Origin: Candidatus Binatia bacterium
GTDB lineage: Bacteria; Desulfobacterota_B; Binatia; UBA9968
Length of the DNA: 10,872 nucleotides
Assembly: GCA_025922795.1 (NCBI GenBank)
Contig: JAICHC010000041.1
Span: 1-10,872 of the forward strand
Direction of reading: 5' to 3'
The notes beneath the pieces are model-generated. The model made no database searches and was not told the origin of the DNA. It was given only the letters and a program-made list of their open reading frames with translations. Of the stretch, positions 1 through 5,450 are shown in pieces. Position 1 is the stretch's first letter. Every line of letters starts with the position of its first letter. The translations under genes and the position numbers were made by a program.

Positions 1-88
1 CCGCAAATAGCGAGCGGAATTTGCCGTCTCCGCCGTTGTGGTAGTGCAAATCGCCTACAGCCGCGATGCGAATGGTTCGCTCTGCCAT
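1..88 (-). CDS. Metallophosphoesterase, N-terminal fragment (runs off the left edge)
   Basis: On the minus strand an ATG at 88-86 opens a frame of 29 codons that is still open at the window edge. The visible residues include A-V-G-D-L-H-Y at about positions 9-15. This is the first metal-binding block (D-x-H) of calcineurin-like metallophosphoesterases, directly after a short beta strand as usual in that family. These enzymes use a two-metal centre to cleave phosphomono- or diesters; the substrate cannot be told from this fragment. An AGAGGG stretch lies just upstream of the ATG and could serve as ribosome binding site. A near-consensus sigma-54 promoter sits at 101-116, so close that the predicted transcript would start about two bases before the ATG. 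The family call rests on one motif in a short fragment. Confidence 0.62.
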   Translation of the reverse strand, partial: MAERTIRIAAVGDLHYHNGGDGKFRSLFA

Positions 89-100
89 CGCCCTCTTTTG

Positions 101-116
101 AGCAATTGATATGCCA
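101..116 (-). promoter_or_regulatory. Sigma-54 (-24/-12) promoter candidate for the metallophosphoesterase gene
   Basis: Read on the minus strand the site is TGGCATATCAATTGCT. It has the GG and GC doublets exactly ten bases apart and agrees with the RpoN consensus TGGCAYR-N4-TTGCW. The expected start of transcription is near position 90, leaving almost no leader before the ATG at 88. Either the message is nearly leaderless or the real start codon differs. The match is as good as the other four sites in the window. Confidence 0.55.
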
Positions 117-363
117 CGAGATCGGCTACGAACATTGTAGTAAAATATCGGGACCAGAGAAGGGACTAGGCGGAACTTTCTCGTATGGTTGTCGTCGGCA
201 GCAAAGTAGGCCAGCAGCGCGGCCGTGCGAGGGATGTAGCTTTTTTGCGGGCTTTCATCGTAAGGCGGACCCGAAGATCTGCTCTTTTGGATTTGATCGT
301 CCTAAGCTCCTGAGAAAGACACTGCTCGAACGAGTCACAGTAGCTGTCACGCCGAAGGAGGGA

Positions 364-398
364 TCGGACCGGCGCCGCAGATCGCGCTGCCGGTCCGA
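364..398 (-). terminator. Inverted repeat downstream of csbD, possible terminator
   Basis: Perfect 10-base arms TCGGACCGGC (364-373) and GCCGGTCCGA (389-398) are separated by 15 bases. It lies 42 bases past the csbD stop codon in the direction of csbD transcription. There is no T-run after the stem, so it is not a classic intrinsic terminator; it may only be a stabilising or Rho-assisted 3' hairpin. Confidence 0.4.
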
Positions 399-440
399 CG
401 GGGAGGATAGAAGGAAGAACTTAGTCGGACGTGGAGGGAA

Positions 441-644
441 CTACGCGCCTTGCTGGTTTTCCCAGGTGCGTACCTGGCGCTCAGCTTCTTCCTTGCTGAT
501 GCCGTACTGCTTCTGGATTTTTCCGACGAGTTGATCGCGTTGGCCTTCGATTTGATCGAGCTCGTCGTCAGTGAGCTGACCCCATTGTTGTTTCACTTTG
601 CCTTTGACTTGCTTCCAATTTCCTTTGACTTGATCCCAATTCAT
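441..644 (-). CDS. csbD: CsbD-like stress-response protein
   Basis: A 67-residue, highly charged, Gln/Lys/Glu-rich protein beginning MNWDQVKGNWKQVKGKVKQ, the hallmark opening of the CsbD family (first described as a sigma-B dependent general stress protein in Bacillus). The middle has L-T-D-D-E-L-D-Q-I-E-G and then the R-D-Q-L-V-G-K-I-Q-K-x-Y-G-I-S-K-E-E-A-E-x-Q segment typical of the family. No signal peptide or membrane segment is present, so it should be a small soluble cytoplasmic protein. Its biochemical function is not known. An AAGGAGG ribosome binding site precedes the ATG at good spacing. A near-consensus sigma-54 promoter at 686-701 would give a leader of about 31 bases. It is a single-gene unit, divergent from the yqjD-like operon. 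Confidence 0.95.
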   Translation of the reverse strand: MNWDQVKGNWKQVKGKVKQQWGQLTDDELDQIEGQRDQLVGKIQKQYGISKEEAERQVRTWENQQGA

Positions 645-685
645 CTACGCCTCCTTCTTTTTGATCCCGACAACCTGCCATCATG

Positions 686-701
686 AGCAACCGTTGTACC
701 A
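686..701 (-). promoter_or_regulatory. Sigma-54 (-24/-12) promoter candidate for csbD
   Basis: On the minus strand the site reads TGGTACAACGGTTGCT, with GG and GC separated by ten bases and a full TTGCT -12 element. The predicted start is near 675, about 31 bases ahead of the csbD ATG, and the ribosome binding site falls inside that leader. The only clear departure from consensus is T for C at the fourth base. Confidence 0.7.
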
Positions 702-727
702 ACGCCATTTGGCTCGGTTTCGAGCAA

Positions 728-760
728 CTTAGCATAGGCGTTTGTCCCAGCCTTGCTAAG
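728..760. repeat. Inverted repeat upstream of the csbD promoter
   Basis: Arms CTTAGCA (728-734) and TGCTAAG (754-760) are perfect complements 19 bases apart. They lie 27-59 bases upstream of the csbD -24 box. Activators of sigma-54 promoters bind upstream dyads, so it could be such a site, but 7-base arms are short enough to arise by chance. Confidence 0.25.
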
Positions 761-1045
761 AAGAAGAAGACATCTGTCCTAGAACCGAGACAATCTGGCG
801 CTCCTCTCGACATGCCTGGCCTTACCACCGGGCTAGCGAGCAGCGGCCTGTCCCAGCAGTGGGTCAATGGCGACACGCCGATGCGTCACACTTTGAAGCG
901 GAGCGGGTGAAAATAGGAAGACAATCCGCTACTCTTACGGTGAACTTCTCTATTCAGGCGACTTGCCGGACTCAAGCGGATAGCTACGCCAATTTCCGCC
1001 GCGACTCGCCGCGCGAATAGTGCGACGAATGCCCGCACTTAGGCT

Positions 1046-1061
1046 TGGTATCTTTATTGCT
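1046..1061 (+). promoter_or_regulatory. Sigma-54 (-24/-12) promoter candidate for the yqjD-like operon
   Basis: The site reads TGGTATCTTTATTGCT. GG (1047-1048) and GC (1059-1060) are ten bases apart and the -12 element TTGCT is complete. The expected start is near 1072, leaving a leader of about 39 bases before the ATG at 1111. The -24 half departs from consensus at two or three positions, making it the weakest of the five. Confidence 0.6.
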
Positions 1062-1110
1062 CTGGCTAGTCGATGCCCGAGTGAGCGTGGCATAAAAACC
1101 GGGGGTCATT

Positions 1111-1467
1111 ATGGAATATAACGAGAATGAGAATATTCACGAAGCCCGATCGGAAGCGGCGAGAAGGGCGGAGAAAGCGCGTGAGCGCGCATCTGCCGCG
1201 GCGCAGCGGACGGCTGAGAAAGTCGGCGATCAAATGAAAACTTTCGCCGGTAAAATTCGCAATACCGGACCGCGAGTGGAATCGAAGATTCATGACACTG
1301 CGGAGCGGCTGGCGGAAAAATTCGAGCGTGGCGGTGAGTATTTCAGAGAAGGACATTACCAGGACACCGGCCGTAAGATCACGCAGTACATCCGCAATCA
1401 TCCGGCGACGGCCTTGATGGTCGGAGTCGCCGCCGGTCTCCTGCTGGCGATCAAACGACGGCACTGA
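1111..1467 (+). CDS. YqjD/ElaB-like (DUF883) tail-anchored membrane protein
   Basis: A 118-residue protein. Residues 1-90 are a charged amphipathic helix full of Ala, Arg, Glu and Lys (A-R-R-A-E-K-A-R-E-R-A repeats), likely coiled coil. The end, N-H-P-A-T-A-L-M-V-G-V-A-A-G-L-L-L-A followed by I-K-R-R-H, is a single C-terminal membrane helix (about 98-114) with a basic tail. This layout and the N-x-P before the helix are characteristic of DUF883 proteins; E. coli YqjD and ElaB anchor at the inner membrane and bind ribosomes in stationary phase. The gene is followed 17 bases later by a YqjE-like gene, the same order as E. coli yqjD-yqjE. The ribosome binding site is weak (GGGGG about 6 bases upstream). 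Ribosome binding here is inferred from the family only. Confidence 0.8.
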   Translation: MEYNENENIHEARSEAARRAEKARERASAAAQRTAEKVGDQMKTFAGKIRNTGPRVESKIHDTAERLAEKFERGGEYFREGHYQDTGRKITQYIRNHPATALMVGVAAGLLLAIKRRH

Positions 1468-1484
1468 TACAAGCGAGGCTCGCT

Positions 1485-1907
1485 ATGGCGAACATCCCTG
1501 ACGAAGAGTACCGAACCGATGGAATTGTGACACTGGTCGGCGGGATCTTTCGTGATGCCAGCGATCTGATTACCAAGGAACTGGCGGCCGCGAAGCTGGA
1601 AATGCGCGATGAGCTGAATAATGTCAAATCCACGGCCGCGCTGATGGGTGTGGGGCTGGTGGCGATGCTGGTGGGTATTCTTTTGTTGGCGCTGGCAGTG
1701 GTTTACCTACTGCAAGAGTTCGCGGCGCTAGATCTGTGGGTTTGTTACGCGATCGTTGGCGGTTCGATCTCGCTGCTCGGAATCATCATTTTGCTTTTGG
1801 GCAAGCAGCGCGCCGCGAAAACCAATCTGGTGCCGACAGCGTCGATCGAGAACGCGAAAGAGGATGCACGATGGATCACGCGCAAAGTGAAATACGAGCC
1901 GAGATAG
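1485..1907 (+). CDS. YqjE-like membrane protein (actinobacteriophage holin superfamily III)
   Basis: A 140-residue protein with an N-terminal amphipathic region (about 12-48, including D-L-I-T-K-E-L-A-A-A-K-L-E-M) and two membrane helices (about 52-76 and 84-106) joined by a short loop. A polar C-terminal tail follows. The K-E-L-x-x-A-K-x-E segment ahead of two helices is the pattern of the PF07332 family, to which E. coli YqjE belongs. Despite the holin name most members are chromosomal and not lytic. It lies 17 bases after the yqjD-like gene and its end overlaps the next gene by 37 bases, so the three are almost surely co-transcribed and translationally linked. Probably an inner-membrane protein of envelope or stationary-phase stress; its molecular role is unknown. 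Confidence 0.8.
   Translation: MANIPDEEYRTDGIVTLVGGIFRDASDLITKELAAAKLEMRDELNNVKSTAALMGVGLVAMLVGILLLALAVVYLLQEFAALDLWVCYAIVGGSISLLGIIILLLGKQRAAKTNLVPTASIENAKEDARWITRKVKYEPR
1856..1863 (+). promoter_or_regulatory. Ribosome binding site fixing the start of the DUF3618-like gene
   Basis: GAAAGAGG lies inside the end of the yqjE-like gene, seven bases before the ATG at 1871. It decides for that ATG over the longer open frame beginning at 1736, which would overlap the yqjE-like gene by more than 170 bases. Confidence 0.6.
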
Positions 1908-2326
1908 AGTCGACCCGCGCGGGGATGGTGGAGAAGATTTCGACGCTCGAACAACGCCTGGAGGGCGCGATCACGGACGCCAAACGCTCCGTCGACCCCA
2001 AGTATCAAACGCAAAAGCGTCCATGGCTGATGACCGGATTGTCTCTCGCGGCGGGCTACGTGATGGGCCGCATTGTTTTTGGCAGGTCGTCACCTAGACC
2101 GCAGGTCATCGTGCCGGATGATTGGCCCGAGCGGGCCGGAATTAATCACCAAAAAGCCGGTCTGATCCATACTGTTTCGGGCATGGTGAGTGGCGTCGTT
2201 ACGGCGGTGGGCGTTGCACTGGCACGCGAATTGGCATCTAACCTGCTGTCCAAACGTTACGGCCGGGAACAAGACGACGGCGCAAGTAGCCTAGGGACGG
2301 GATTCAACGACCGGCACTTCCAGTGA
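1871..2326 (+). CDS. DUF3618-like membrane protein
   Basis: From the ATG at 1871 the product is 151 residues. The N-terminus (about 5-30: S-E-I-R-A-E-I-E-S-T-R-A-G-M-V-E-K-I-S-T-L-E-Q-R-L) matches the DUF3618 pattern I-R-x-D-I-E-x-T-R-x-x-L-x-x-x-L-x-x-L. Next come a predicted membrane segment at about 52-70 and a second Gly/Val/Ala-rich helix at about 101-125 (M-V-S-G-V-V-T-A-V-G-V-A-L-A). DUF3618 genes are commonly found after DUF883 and holin-III genes, which supports the call and the start. It overlaps the upstream gene by 37 bases. The function of the family is unknown; a structural role at the inner membrane alongside the two preceding proteins is inferred from context. Confidence 0.7.
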   Translation: MDHAQSEIRAEIESTRAGMVEKISTLEQRLEGAITDAKRSVDPKYQTQKRPWLMTGLSLAAGYVMGRIVFGRSSPRPQVIVPDDWPERAGINHQKAGLIHTVSGMVSGVVTAVGVALARELASNLLSKRYGREQDDGASSLGTGFNDRHFQ

Positions 2327-2375
2327 GTGCGACCGCGGAACTTTGTTGGACCGGACCTACGGCGATTGAACTTCG

Positions 2376-2837
2376 ATGGACCTCGATACGGACCTACATT
2401 TCCAGCGCCGCATATGGACCGTGCAACGGATCGGCTGGTTGATTATCGGCCTGGTGATCCTTGCGACACTCATGGGTGCGTTCGGCAACGGCCTGTTGAG
2501 CCGCGTGTCTGCCAGCGGAAACGGGTTGCGGCTCGAGTATGAGCGCTTTGGCCGTTTGCAGCAGCCGACCAGACTGCATTTTTTGTTGCCGCCATCCAAA
2601 CACGACGCTGAAGTGTCGCTGAGGCGCGATTACTTGGCAGCTTTCCAAATTGATCACATTACTCCGGAGCCGAAGGAAGTGGCTCCGGCCGGGCCGTGGC
2701 TGACGTATCGCTTCGCTGGGCCTGGGCCCCTCGCGGTGACGTTCGACATAGTGCCGCTCGAATTCGGGCGGTTGCAAGGAAACGCGGCGATCTCACCGAG
2801 CGTTGCGTTGGCTTTCCAACAATTCATCTATCCGTAG
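2376..2837 (+). CDS. Hypothetical single-pass membrane protein next to YetF gene
   Basis: A 153-residue protein with a short cytoplasmic start (about 1-17, [11 protein letters not shown]), one membrane helix (about 18-38, [19 protein letters not shown]) and a C-terminal domain of about 115 residues. That domain is predicted to lie outside the membrane and to be beta-rich (several Y-R-F, V-T-F-D-I-V strands). An in-frame TGA at 2367-2369 rules out any earlier start; there is no clear ribosome binding site, so initiation may depend on coupling to the gene 49 bases upstream. Its stop is 4 bases before the YetF-type gene, suggesting a functional pairing. I do not recognise a named domain. Confidence 0.7.
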   Translation: MDLDTDLHFQRRIWTVQRIGWLIIGLVILATLMGAFGNGLLSRVSASGNGLRLEYERFGRLQQPTRLHFLLPPSKHDAEVSLRRDYLAAFQIDHITPEPKEVAPAGPWLTYRFAGPGPLAVTFDIVPLEFGRLQGNAAISPSVALAFQQFIYP

Positions 2838-2841
2838 AGAA

Positions 2842-3282
2842 ATGGACGCCGTCCTTCGCGCCGCGGTGATTTATGGTTTTTTACTGATCATTTTTCGCAT
2901 CGCCGGGGAGCGCACGCTGGCGAGCCTCACGACATTTGACTTTGTCTTGCTGCTGATTATCGCCGAAGCGACCCAGCAGGGCCTGATCGGCGATGATTTC
3001 TCGGTGACCAAAGCCTTGCTGCTGATCACGACCTTGGTCGGGATCGACGTTGGGCTCTCTTGACTCAAGGACCGTTCGCGGTTGTTGCACAAACTTATCG
3101 AAGGAGTTCCGCTGGTGCTGGTGGCGGACGGCAAAGTACTCGCCGATCGGATGCAACGAGCGCGCGTCGATGAAGAGGACGTGTTGCAGGCGGCGCGCGA
3201 ACGTCAGGGAGTCGAGAGCATGGACCAGATCAAGTACGCCGTGCTCGAGCGCACCGGCGAGATCTCTATCATTCCCAAATAG
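2842..3282 (+). pseudogene. YetF-type DUF421 membrane protein gene with in-frame stop codon
   Basis: The same reading frame holds a complete short DUF421 (YetF family) protein of 146 positions, interrupted by one TGA at 3061-3063 (codon 74). Before the stop: three membrane helices (about 4-20, 33-44, 57-73) with the family motifs [17 protein letters not shown] and I-A-E-A-T-Q-Q-G. After it: the soluble domain with V-P-L-V-L-V-A-D-G-K, R-A-R-V-D-E-E-D-V, and ending Y-A-V-L-E-R-T-G-E-I-S-I-I-P-K. The family usually has Trp or Leu at this position (L-S-W-L-K), so TGG to TGA is the simplest change. No other stop or shift is seen. It could be a real nonsense mutation, a base-call error, or translated with readthrough. 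A TTG at 3082 might restart the C-terminal domain alone. It starts 4 bases after the preceding gene. Confidence 0.85.
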
Positions 3283-3283
3283 C

Positions 3284-3346
3284 GAGGTCTCGGACCTCTC
3301 CGCCGAAGGCAGGCGCTGTAACATTCGGCGACACGGTGAAATGTTA
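3284..3346. terminator. Two small hairpins between convergent genes
   Basis: GAGGTC (3284-3289) and GACCTC (3293-3298) form a 6-base stem with a 3-base loop two bases after the YetF stop. TAACATT (3319-3325) and AATGTTA (3340-3346) form a second dyad overlapping the glycosyltransferase stop codon. Neither has a T-run. Their position between convergent genes suggests 3'-end structures, but the evidence is weak. Confidence 0.3.
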
Positions 3347-4336
3347 AACCGATAGTTGAGACGATCGCGCTTCCGCATGCGAACGGCTCAGGGCCCGCAG
3401 TTCGGCGGCGGCACGTTCCAGCACCGGTTGCCACCTACCTTCATGGCTCTGGCGGAACAGGCGCATGCTCGGGTACCACGGGCTGTCATCGCGCTCTTTC
3501 ATCCAGCGCCAGTCAGCCTCGGTGTGCAGCAGGAGCCAAACCGGCACGCCCAGAGCGCCGGCGAGATGGGCAGGCATCGTGTCGACGGAAATTAGTAAGT
3601 CCAGCGCGCGCAACAGTGCGGCTTCGTGCACCACGTCGCGCCAGTTCAAATGATTGATCGGGAGATGCTCGGTCTGGCTCAGAGCCGTACCGCGCTGGAA
3701 GGCGAACAGCTTCATGCCGGTGACGCTCGCCAGGGGCGCAAGCTGAGGCAATGGAATCGAACGGCGCCGGTCCCAATCGCCGGCCGCCCAAACGATGCCG
3801 ACGGCGAGACGGTCTCCTGTCGGCAGCGTTGATTTGGGGACGTGAAGATAGGGAGTTTCAGCGGGTATCGTCATCTGATTCGTACGTAGGGCGTACGGCA
3901 GCTCCATGATTTCGATATCAACGTCGTAGCGCGGCAGGTGGCCGTTACCGTCTGCTGGAATGAGCCGATCAATCGCCGACATGGTTTGCAGCAGTGGAAT
4001 CAGCTCGGATTGCGCCGAAACAATGACTTGAGCGCCGAGTGCTTTGACCAGCGGAGCGTACCGGATGAATTGAATGGTGTCGCCGAGACCGCGGTGACAC
4101 CGGACGAGCACGCGTTTGCGGCTCAGGGATGCGCCGTTCCAGACCTGTTGAAAGTGACGCGGGCGACAATCTTTCGAGACGGATTCTAATCCCCGTACTC
4201 GGTCGCTGATCCGCCACGCCGCTTCGAACTCGCCGCGCCGCATGTGCTCGGCCCAAAATCTAAAGGCATCGTCGCTGCGAAATGCCGTTAACCCAGCACC
4301 GCCGCTTGTATCTATTGCAGATCCGGCCGGAGTCAC
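3344..4336 (-). CDS. Glycosyltransferase family 9-like (heptosyltransferase-type) protein
   Basis: From a GTG at 4336 the product has 330 residues. It carries the GT-B type N-terminal signature G-L-G-D-T-I-Q-F-I-R-Y-A-P-L (about 83-96), a linker ending in V-G-I-V-W-A-A-G-D, and the C-terminal nucleotide-sugar block S-V-D-T-M-P-A-H-L-A-G-A-L-G-V-P-V-W (about 250-267). W-R-W-M and S-P-W-Y-P-S-M-R-L-F-R-Q follow. This C-terminal pattern is typical of the GT9-like proteins often fused to tetratricopeptide repeats; here only a remnant (R-R-G-E-F-E-A-A-W-R-I-S-D) precedes the domain. It probably transfers a sugar in cell-surface or protein glycosylation; donor and acceptor are unknown. The frame stays open to a TTG at 4447, but 4447-4337 reads poorly and overlaps a better small frame. 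The GTG overlaps that frame's TGA and has TGGGGAA upstream. Confidence 0.75.
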   Translation of the reverse strand: MTPAGSAIDTSGGAGLTAFRSDDAFRFWAEHMRRGEFEAAWRISDRVRGLESVSKDCRPRHFQQVWNGASLSRKRVLVRCHRGLGDTIQFIRYAPLVKALGAQVIVSAQSELIPLLQTMSAIDRLIPADGNGHLPRYDVDIEIMELPYALRTNQMTIPAETPYLHVPKSTLPTGDRLAVGIVWAAGDWDRRRSIPLPQLAPLASVTGMKLFAFQRGTALSQTEHLPINHLNWRDVVHEAALLRALDLLISVDTMPAHLAGALGVPVWLLLHTEADWRWMKERDDSPWYPSMRLFRQSHEGRWQPVLERAAAELRALSRSHAEARSSQLSV

Positions 4337-4413
4337 TGATTCGCGTTCCCCAGAGCCTCCCGGGCTGCTTCTAATTGCGCCTTCAGATAGGTTGCCAGAT
4401 ACTTCTGTGACAT
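4333..4413 (-). CDS. Possible 26-residue ORF coupled to the glycosyltransferase gene
   Basis: ATG at 4413-4411 encodes a 26-residue amphipathic helix-like peptide (M-S-Q-K-Y-L-A-T-Y-L-K-A-Q-L-E-A-A-R-E-A-L-G-N-A-N-Q). Its TGA overlaps the GTG start of the glycosyltransferase (GTGA arrangement). A GGGAAG stretch lies about 10 bases upstream. The frame remains open further upstream to a TAA near 4467 without another ATG. The clean overlap and protein-like composition suggest a real small gene or the tail of a decayed one, with translational coupling to the downstream gene. It is too short to assign by family. Confidence 0.4.
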   Translation of the reverse strand: MSQKYLATYLKAQLEAAREALGNANQ

Positions 4414-4752
4414 GTCTCGACAGCTTCCCGGTTCGTGAGAGTCGCAAAAATCCTGCCGCAGTTAAACCAGCAATCGCTGGGCGAAAGTGGGCAAATGAGG
4501 TGCTCTCAGCCGTAGGTCTGCGACAGGATCACGTGCAGTCCTTCTCGGATTTGGGACGGTGCTATTGGACGGATGTCTTAAAACGCAGCAACGTGATCGT
4601 CAGTCCGTCACAGGTTACAAGCCGGCAGGCCGACATGGAATCCAGGGATTTCAAGGGCATCTGGTTTAAGGGTCTCGACCATTTACTAGGGCTAGTCTTC
4701 GGCAAGTCATTCAATTGAGCGTGTCTAACTCTTCTGAATTGAATGATTTCAC
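4414..4752. other. Non-coding or decayed region upstream of glsB
   Basis: No gene is convincing. A plus-strand frame (4242-4718) and several minus-strand frames run through it, but none shows a recognisable domain, a consistent ribosome binding site or a start that fits its neighbours. The right end carries the dyad at 4707-4746. It may contain remains of a decayed gene. Confidence 0.45.
4707..4746. repeat. Perfect inverted repeat just upstream of the glsB promoter
   Basis: Arms TCATTCAATT (4707-4716) and AATTGAATGA (4737-4746) are exact complements of 10 bases, 20 bases apart. The right arm ends 6 bases before the sigma-54 -24 element at 4753. It is a candidate binding site for a regulator of glsB. 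As an RNA hairpin terminator it lacks a GC-rich stem and T-run. Confidence 0.5.
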
Positions 4753-4768
4753 TGGCATGGTGCTTGCT
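4753..4768 (+). promoter_or_regulatory. Sigma-54 (-24/-12) promoter candidate for glsB
   Basis: The site reads TGGCATGGTGCTTGCT, essentially the RpoN consensus TGGCAYR-N4-TTGCW. GG at 4754-4755 and GC at 4766-4767 are ten bases apart. The predicted start near 4779 gives a leader of about 42 bases carrying the GAGGAGG ribosome binding site of glsB. It is the best match in the window. Confidence 0.78.
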
Positions 4769-4808
4769 CGCTTGTGCGGGGAGAAACAGGTCGACTTACA
4801 TTAATGCT

Positions 4809-4815
4809 GAGGAGG
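4809..4815 (+). promoter_or_regulatory. Ribosome binding site of glsB
   Basis: GAGGAGG ends five bases before the ATG at 4821. It decides for that start over the ATG at 4743, which lies inside the promoter region and would add 26 residues unlike the family. Confidence 0.8.
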
Positions 4816-4820
4816 ACACT

Positions 4821-5072
4821 ATGAGCATCATTGGATGGATATTATTCGGCTTGGTTGTTGGCATCATTGGGAAGTTGCTAATGCCGGGGCGCGACCCGGG
4901 TGGGTTTGTCATAACGATTCTTCTCGGTATCGCAGGCGCACTAATCGGTGGTTTTGTCGGTCAGGCGCTTGGCCTGTACGAGCCTGGGGAGCCCGCTGGG
5001 TTTATCATGGCGGTGCTCGGTTCGATTGTCCTGCTCGCGATCTACCGCATGTTTGTCGGTAGACGCGTTTGA
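4821..5072 (+). CDS. GlsB/YeaQ/YmgE family stress-response membrane protein
   Basis: An 83-residue protein of three hydrophobic segments (about 2-20, 29-50, 60-80). It opens M-S-I-I-G-W-I-L-F-G-L-V-V-G-I-I-G-K-L-L-M-P-G-R-D-P-G-G and continues T-I-L-L-G-I-A-G-A-L-I-G-G-F-V-G. These are the signature blocks of the transglycosylase-associated (GlsB/YeaQ/YmgE) family, at the usual family length. Members are small inner-membrane proteins induced by envelope, acid or stationary-phase stress; no enzyme activity has been shown for most of them. The start is set by the strong ribosome binding site at 4809-4815. It is a single-gene unit with its own sigma-54 promoter candidate at 4753-4768. Confidence 0.93.
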   Translation: MSIIGWILFGLVVGIIGKLLMPGRDPGGFVITILLGIAGALIGGFVGQALGLYEPGEPAGFIMAVLGSIVLLAIYRMFVGRRV

Positions 5073-5148
5073 ACGAATGGTGCTAGCAGCGACGCTAGGA
5101 TGCGCGCGAATCAGGACTCGCGAGCAATGGCATGCGGCGAACGTTGCG

Positions 5149-5292
5149 CTACTCCACGTCGCTCTGCCAGTAGGCTTCGAGCGTAAAGGAGGCGGCGAGC
5201 ATTCCGAACAGATAACCGACGGTTTCAAGAAAGCCGGGGAAACTCTGAATGGCGTGCCACAAAATACCAATAGTCAGTAAATCGGAAATCAT
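5149..5292 (-). CDS. Possible small membrane protein (47 residues)
   Basis: On the minus strand an ATG at 5292-5290 opens a frame ending with TAG at 5151-5149. The product is strongly hydrophobic (M-I-S-D-L-L-T-I-G-I-L-W-H-A-I-Q-S, then F-L-E-T-V-G-Y-L-F-G-M-L-A-A-S-F-T-L-E-A-Y-W), consistent with two short membrane helices. The frame stays open and protein-like for about 18 further codons upstream (Y-D-Y-D-G-A-K-F-V-D-L-L-I-Y-G-P) with no ATG, GTG or TTG, so the true start may be lost or non-standard. There is no obvious ribosome binding site. The terminator hairpin at 5348-5383 lies upstream of it. It may be a gene remnant or a genuine small protein; I do not recognise a family. Confidence 0.42.
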   Translation of the reverse strand: MISDLLTIGILWHAIQSFPGFLETVGYLFGMLAASFTLEAYWQSDVE

Positions 5293-5347
5293 CGGGCCGT
5301 AGATTAGCAGATCGACGAACTTAGCGCCATCATAATCGTAATTAATT

Positions 5348-5383
5348 AAAGCGGGCGAGCGCCTGGGCGCCGCCCGCTTTTTT
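5348..5383 (+). terminator. Intrinsic terminator
   Basis: A long stem AAAGCGGGCG (5348-5357) / CGCCCGCTTT (5371-5380), extended inward by GCGC/GCGC after a single bulged A, is followed by a run of six T (5378-5383). It is a textbook Rho-independent terminator on the plus strand, 275 bases after glsB, the only upstream plus-strand gene nearby. On the minus strand the stem is followed by TTTAATTAATT, so it could act in both directions. Confidence 0.85.
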
Positions 5384-5403
5384 CTGGCCGTATAGCCACA
5401 AAA

Positions 5404-5450
5404 AGCCGGCGGCGCGCATTATAGCCCAGATAGCGTGGACTCCGCCGGCT
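5404..5450. repeat. Inverted repeat flanking a TATAAT box
   Basis: Arms AGCCGGCGG (5404-5412) and CCGCCGGCT (5442-5450) are perfect complements 29 bases apart. Between them a minus-strand TATAAT lies at 5418-5423. No matching -35 box is visible at 16-18 bases and no confident gene follows, so a promoter call is not justified. Confidence 0.35.

Larger units (their letters stand above)
89..440. other. Intergenic region between csbD and the metallophosphoesterase gene
   Basis: I see no convincing gene here. A plus-strand frame runs through 106-534 but its translation is low-quality, rich in Arg, Ser and Cys, and lies opposite csbD at its end. The region holds the sigma-54 site at 101-116 and an inverted repeat at 364-398. 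Confidence 0.6.
645..1110. other. Divergent intergenic region between csbD and the yqjD-like operon
   Basis: There is no credible gene; the open frames on both strands have no recognisable features and no good ribosome binding sites. The region contains two outward-facing sigma-54 promoter candidates (686-701 minus, 1046-1061 plus), the csbD-side dyad at 728-760, and a weaker distant repeat ATCCGCT (924-930) / AGCGGAT (975-981). Confidence 0.6.

Noticed and set aside
106..534. Plus-strand open frame of 142 codons
   Set aside because: Its end lies opposite csbD, it covers a sigma-54 site, and the translation is Arg/Ser/Cys-rich with no recognisable features.
4242..4718. Plus-strand open frame of 158 codons
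   Set aside because: It starts antisense to the glycosyltransferase, has no ribosome binding site I trust and no recognisable domain.
5342..5419. Minus-strand ORF of about 25 codons starting at the ATG near 5419
   Set aside because: It reads straight through the terminator stem, lacks a ribosome binding site, and its composition is explained by the GC-rich hairpin.
5418..5423. Minus-strand TATAAT as a sigma-70 promoter
   Set aside because: There is no -35 box at 16-18 bases and no confident gene directly downstream.
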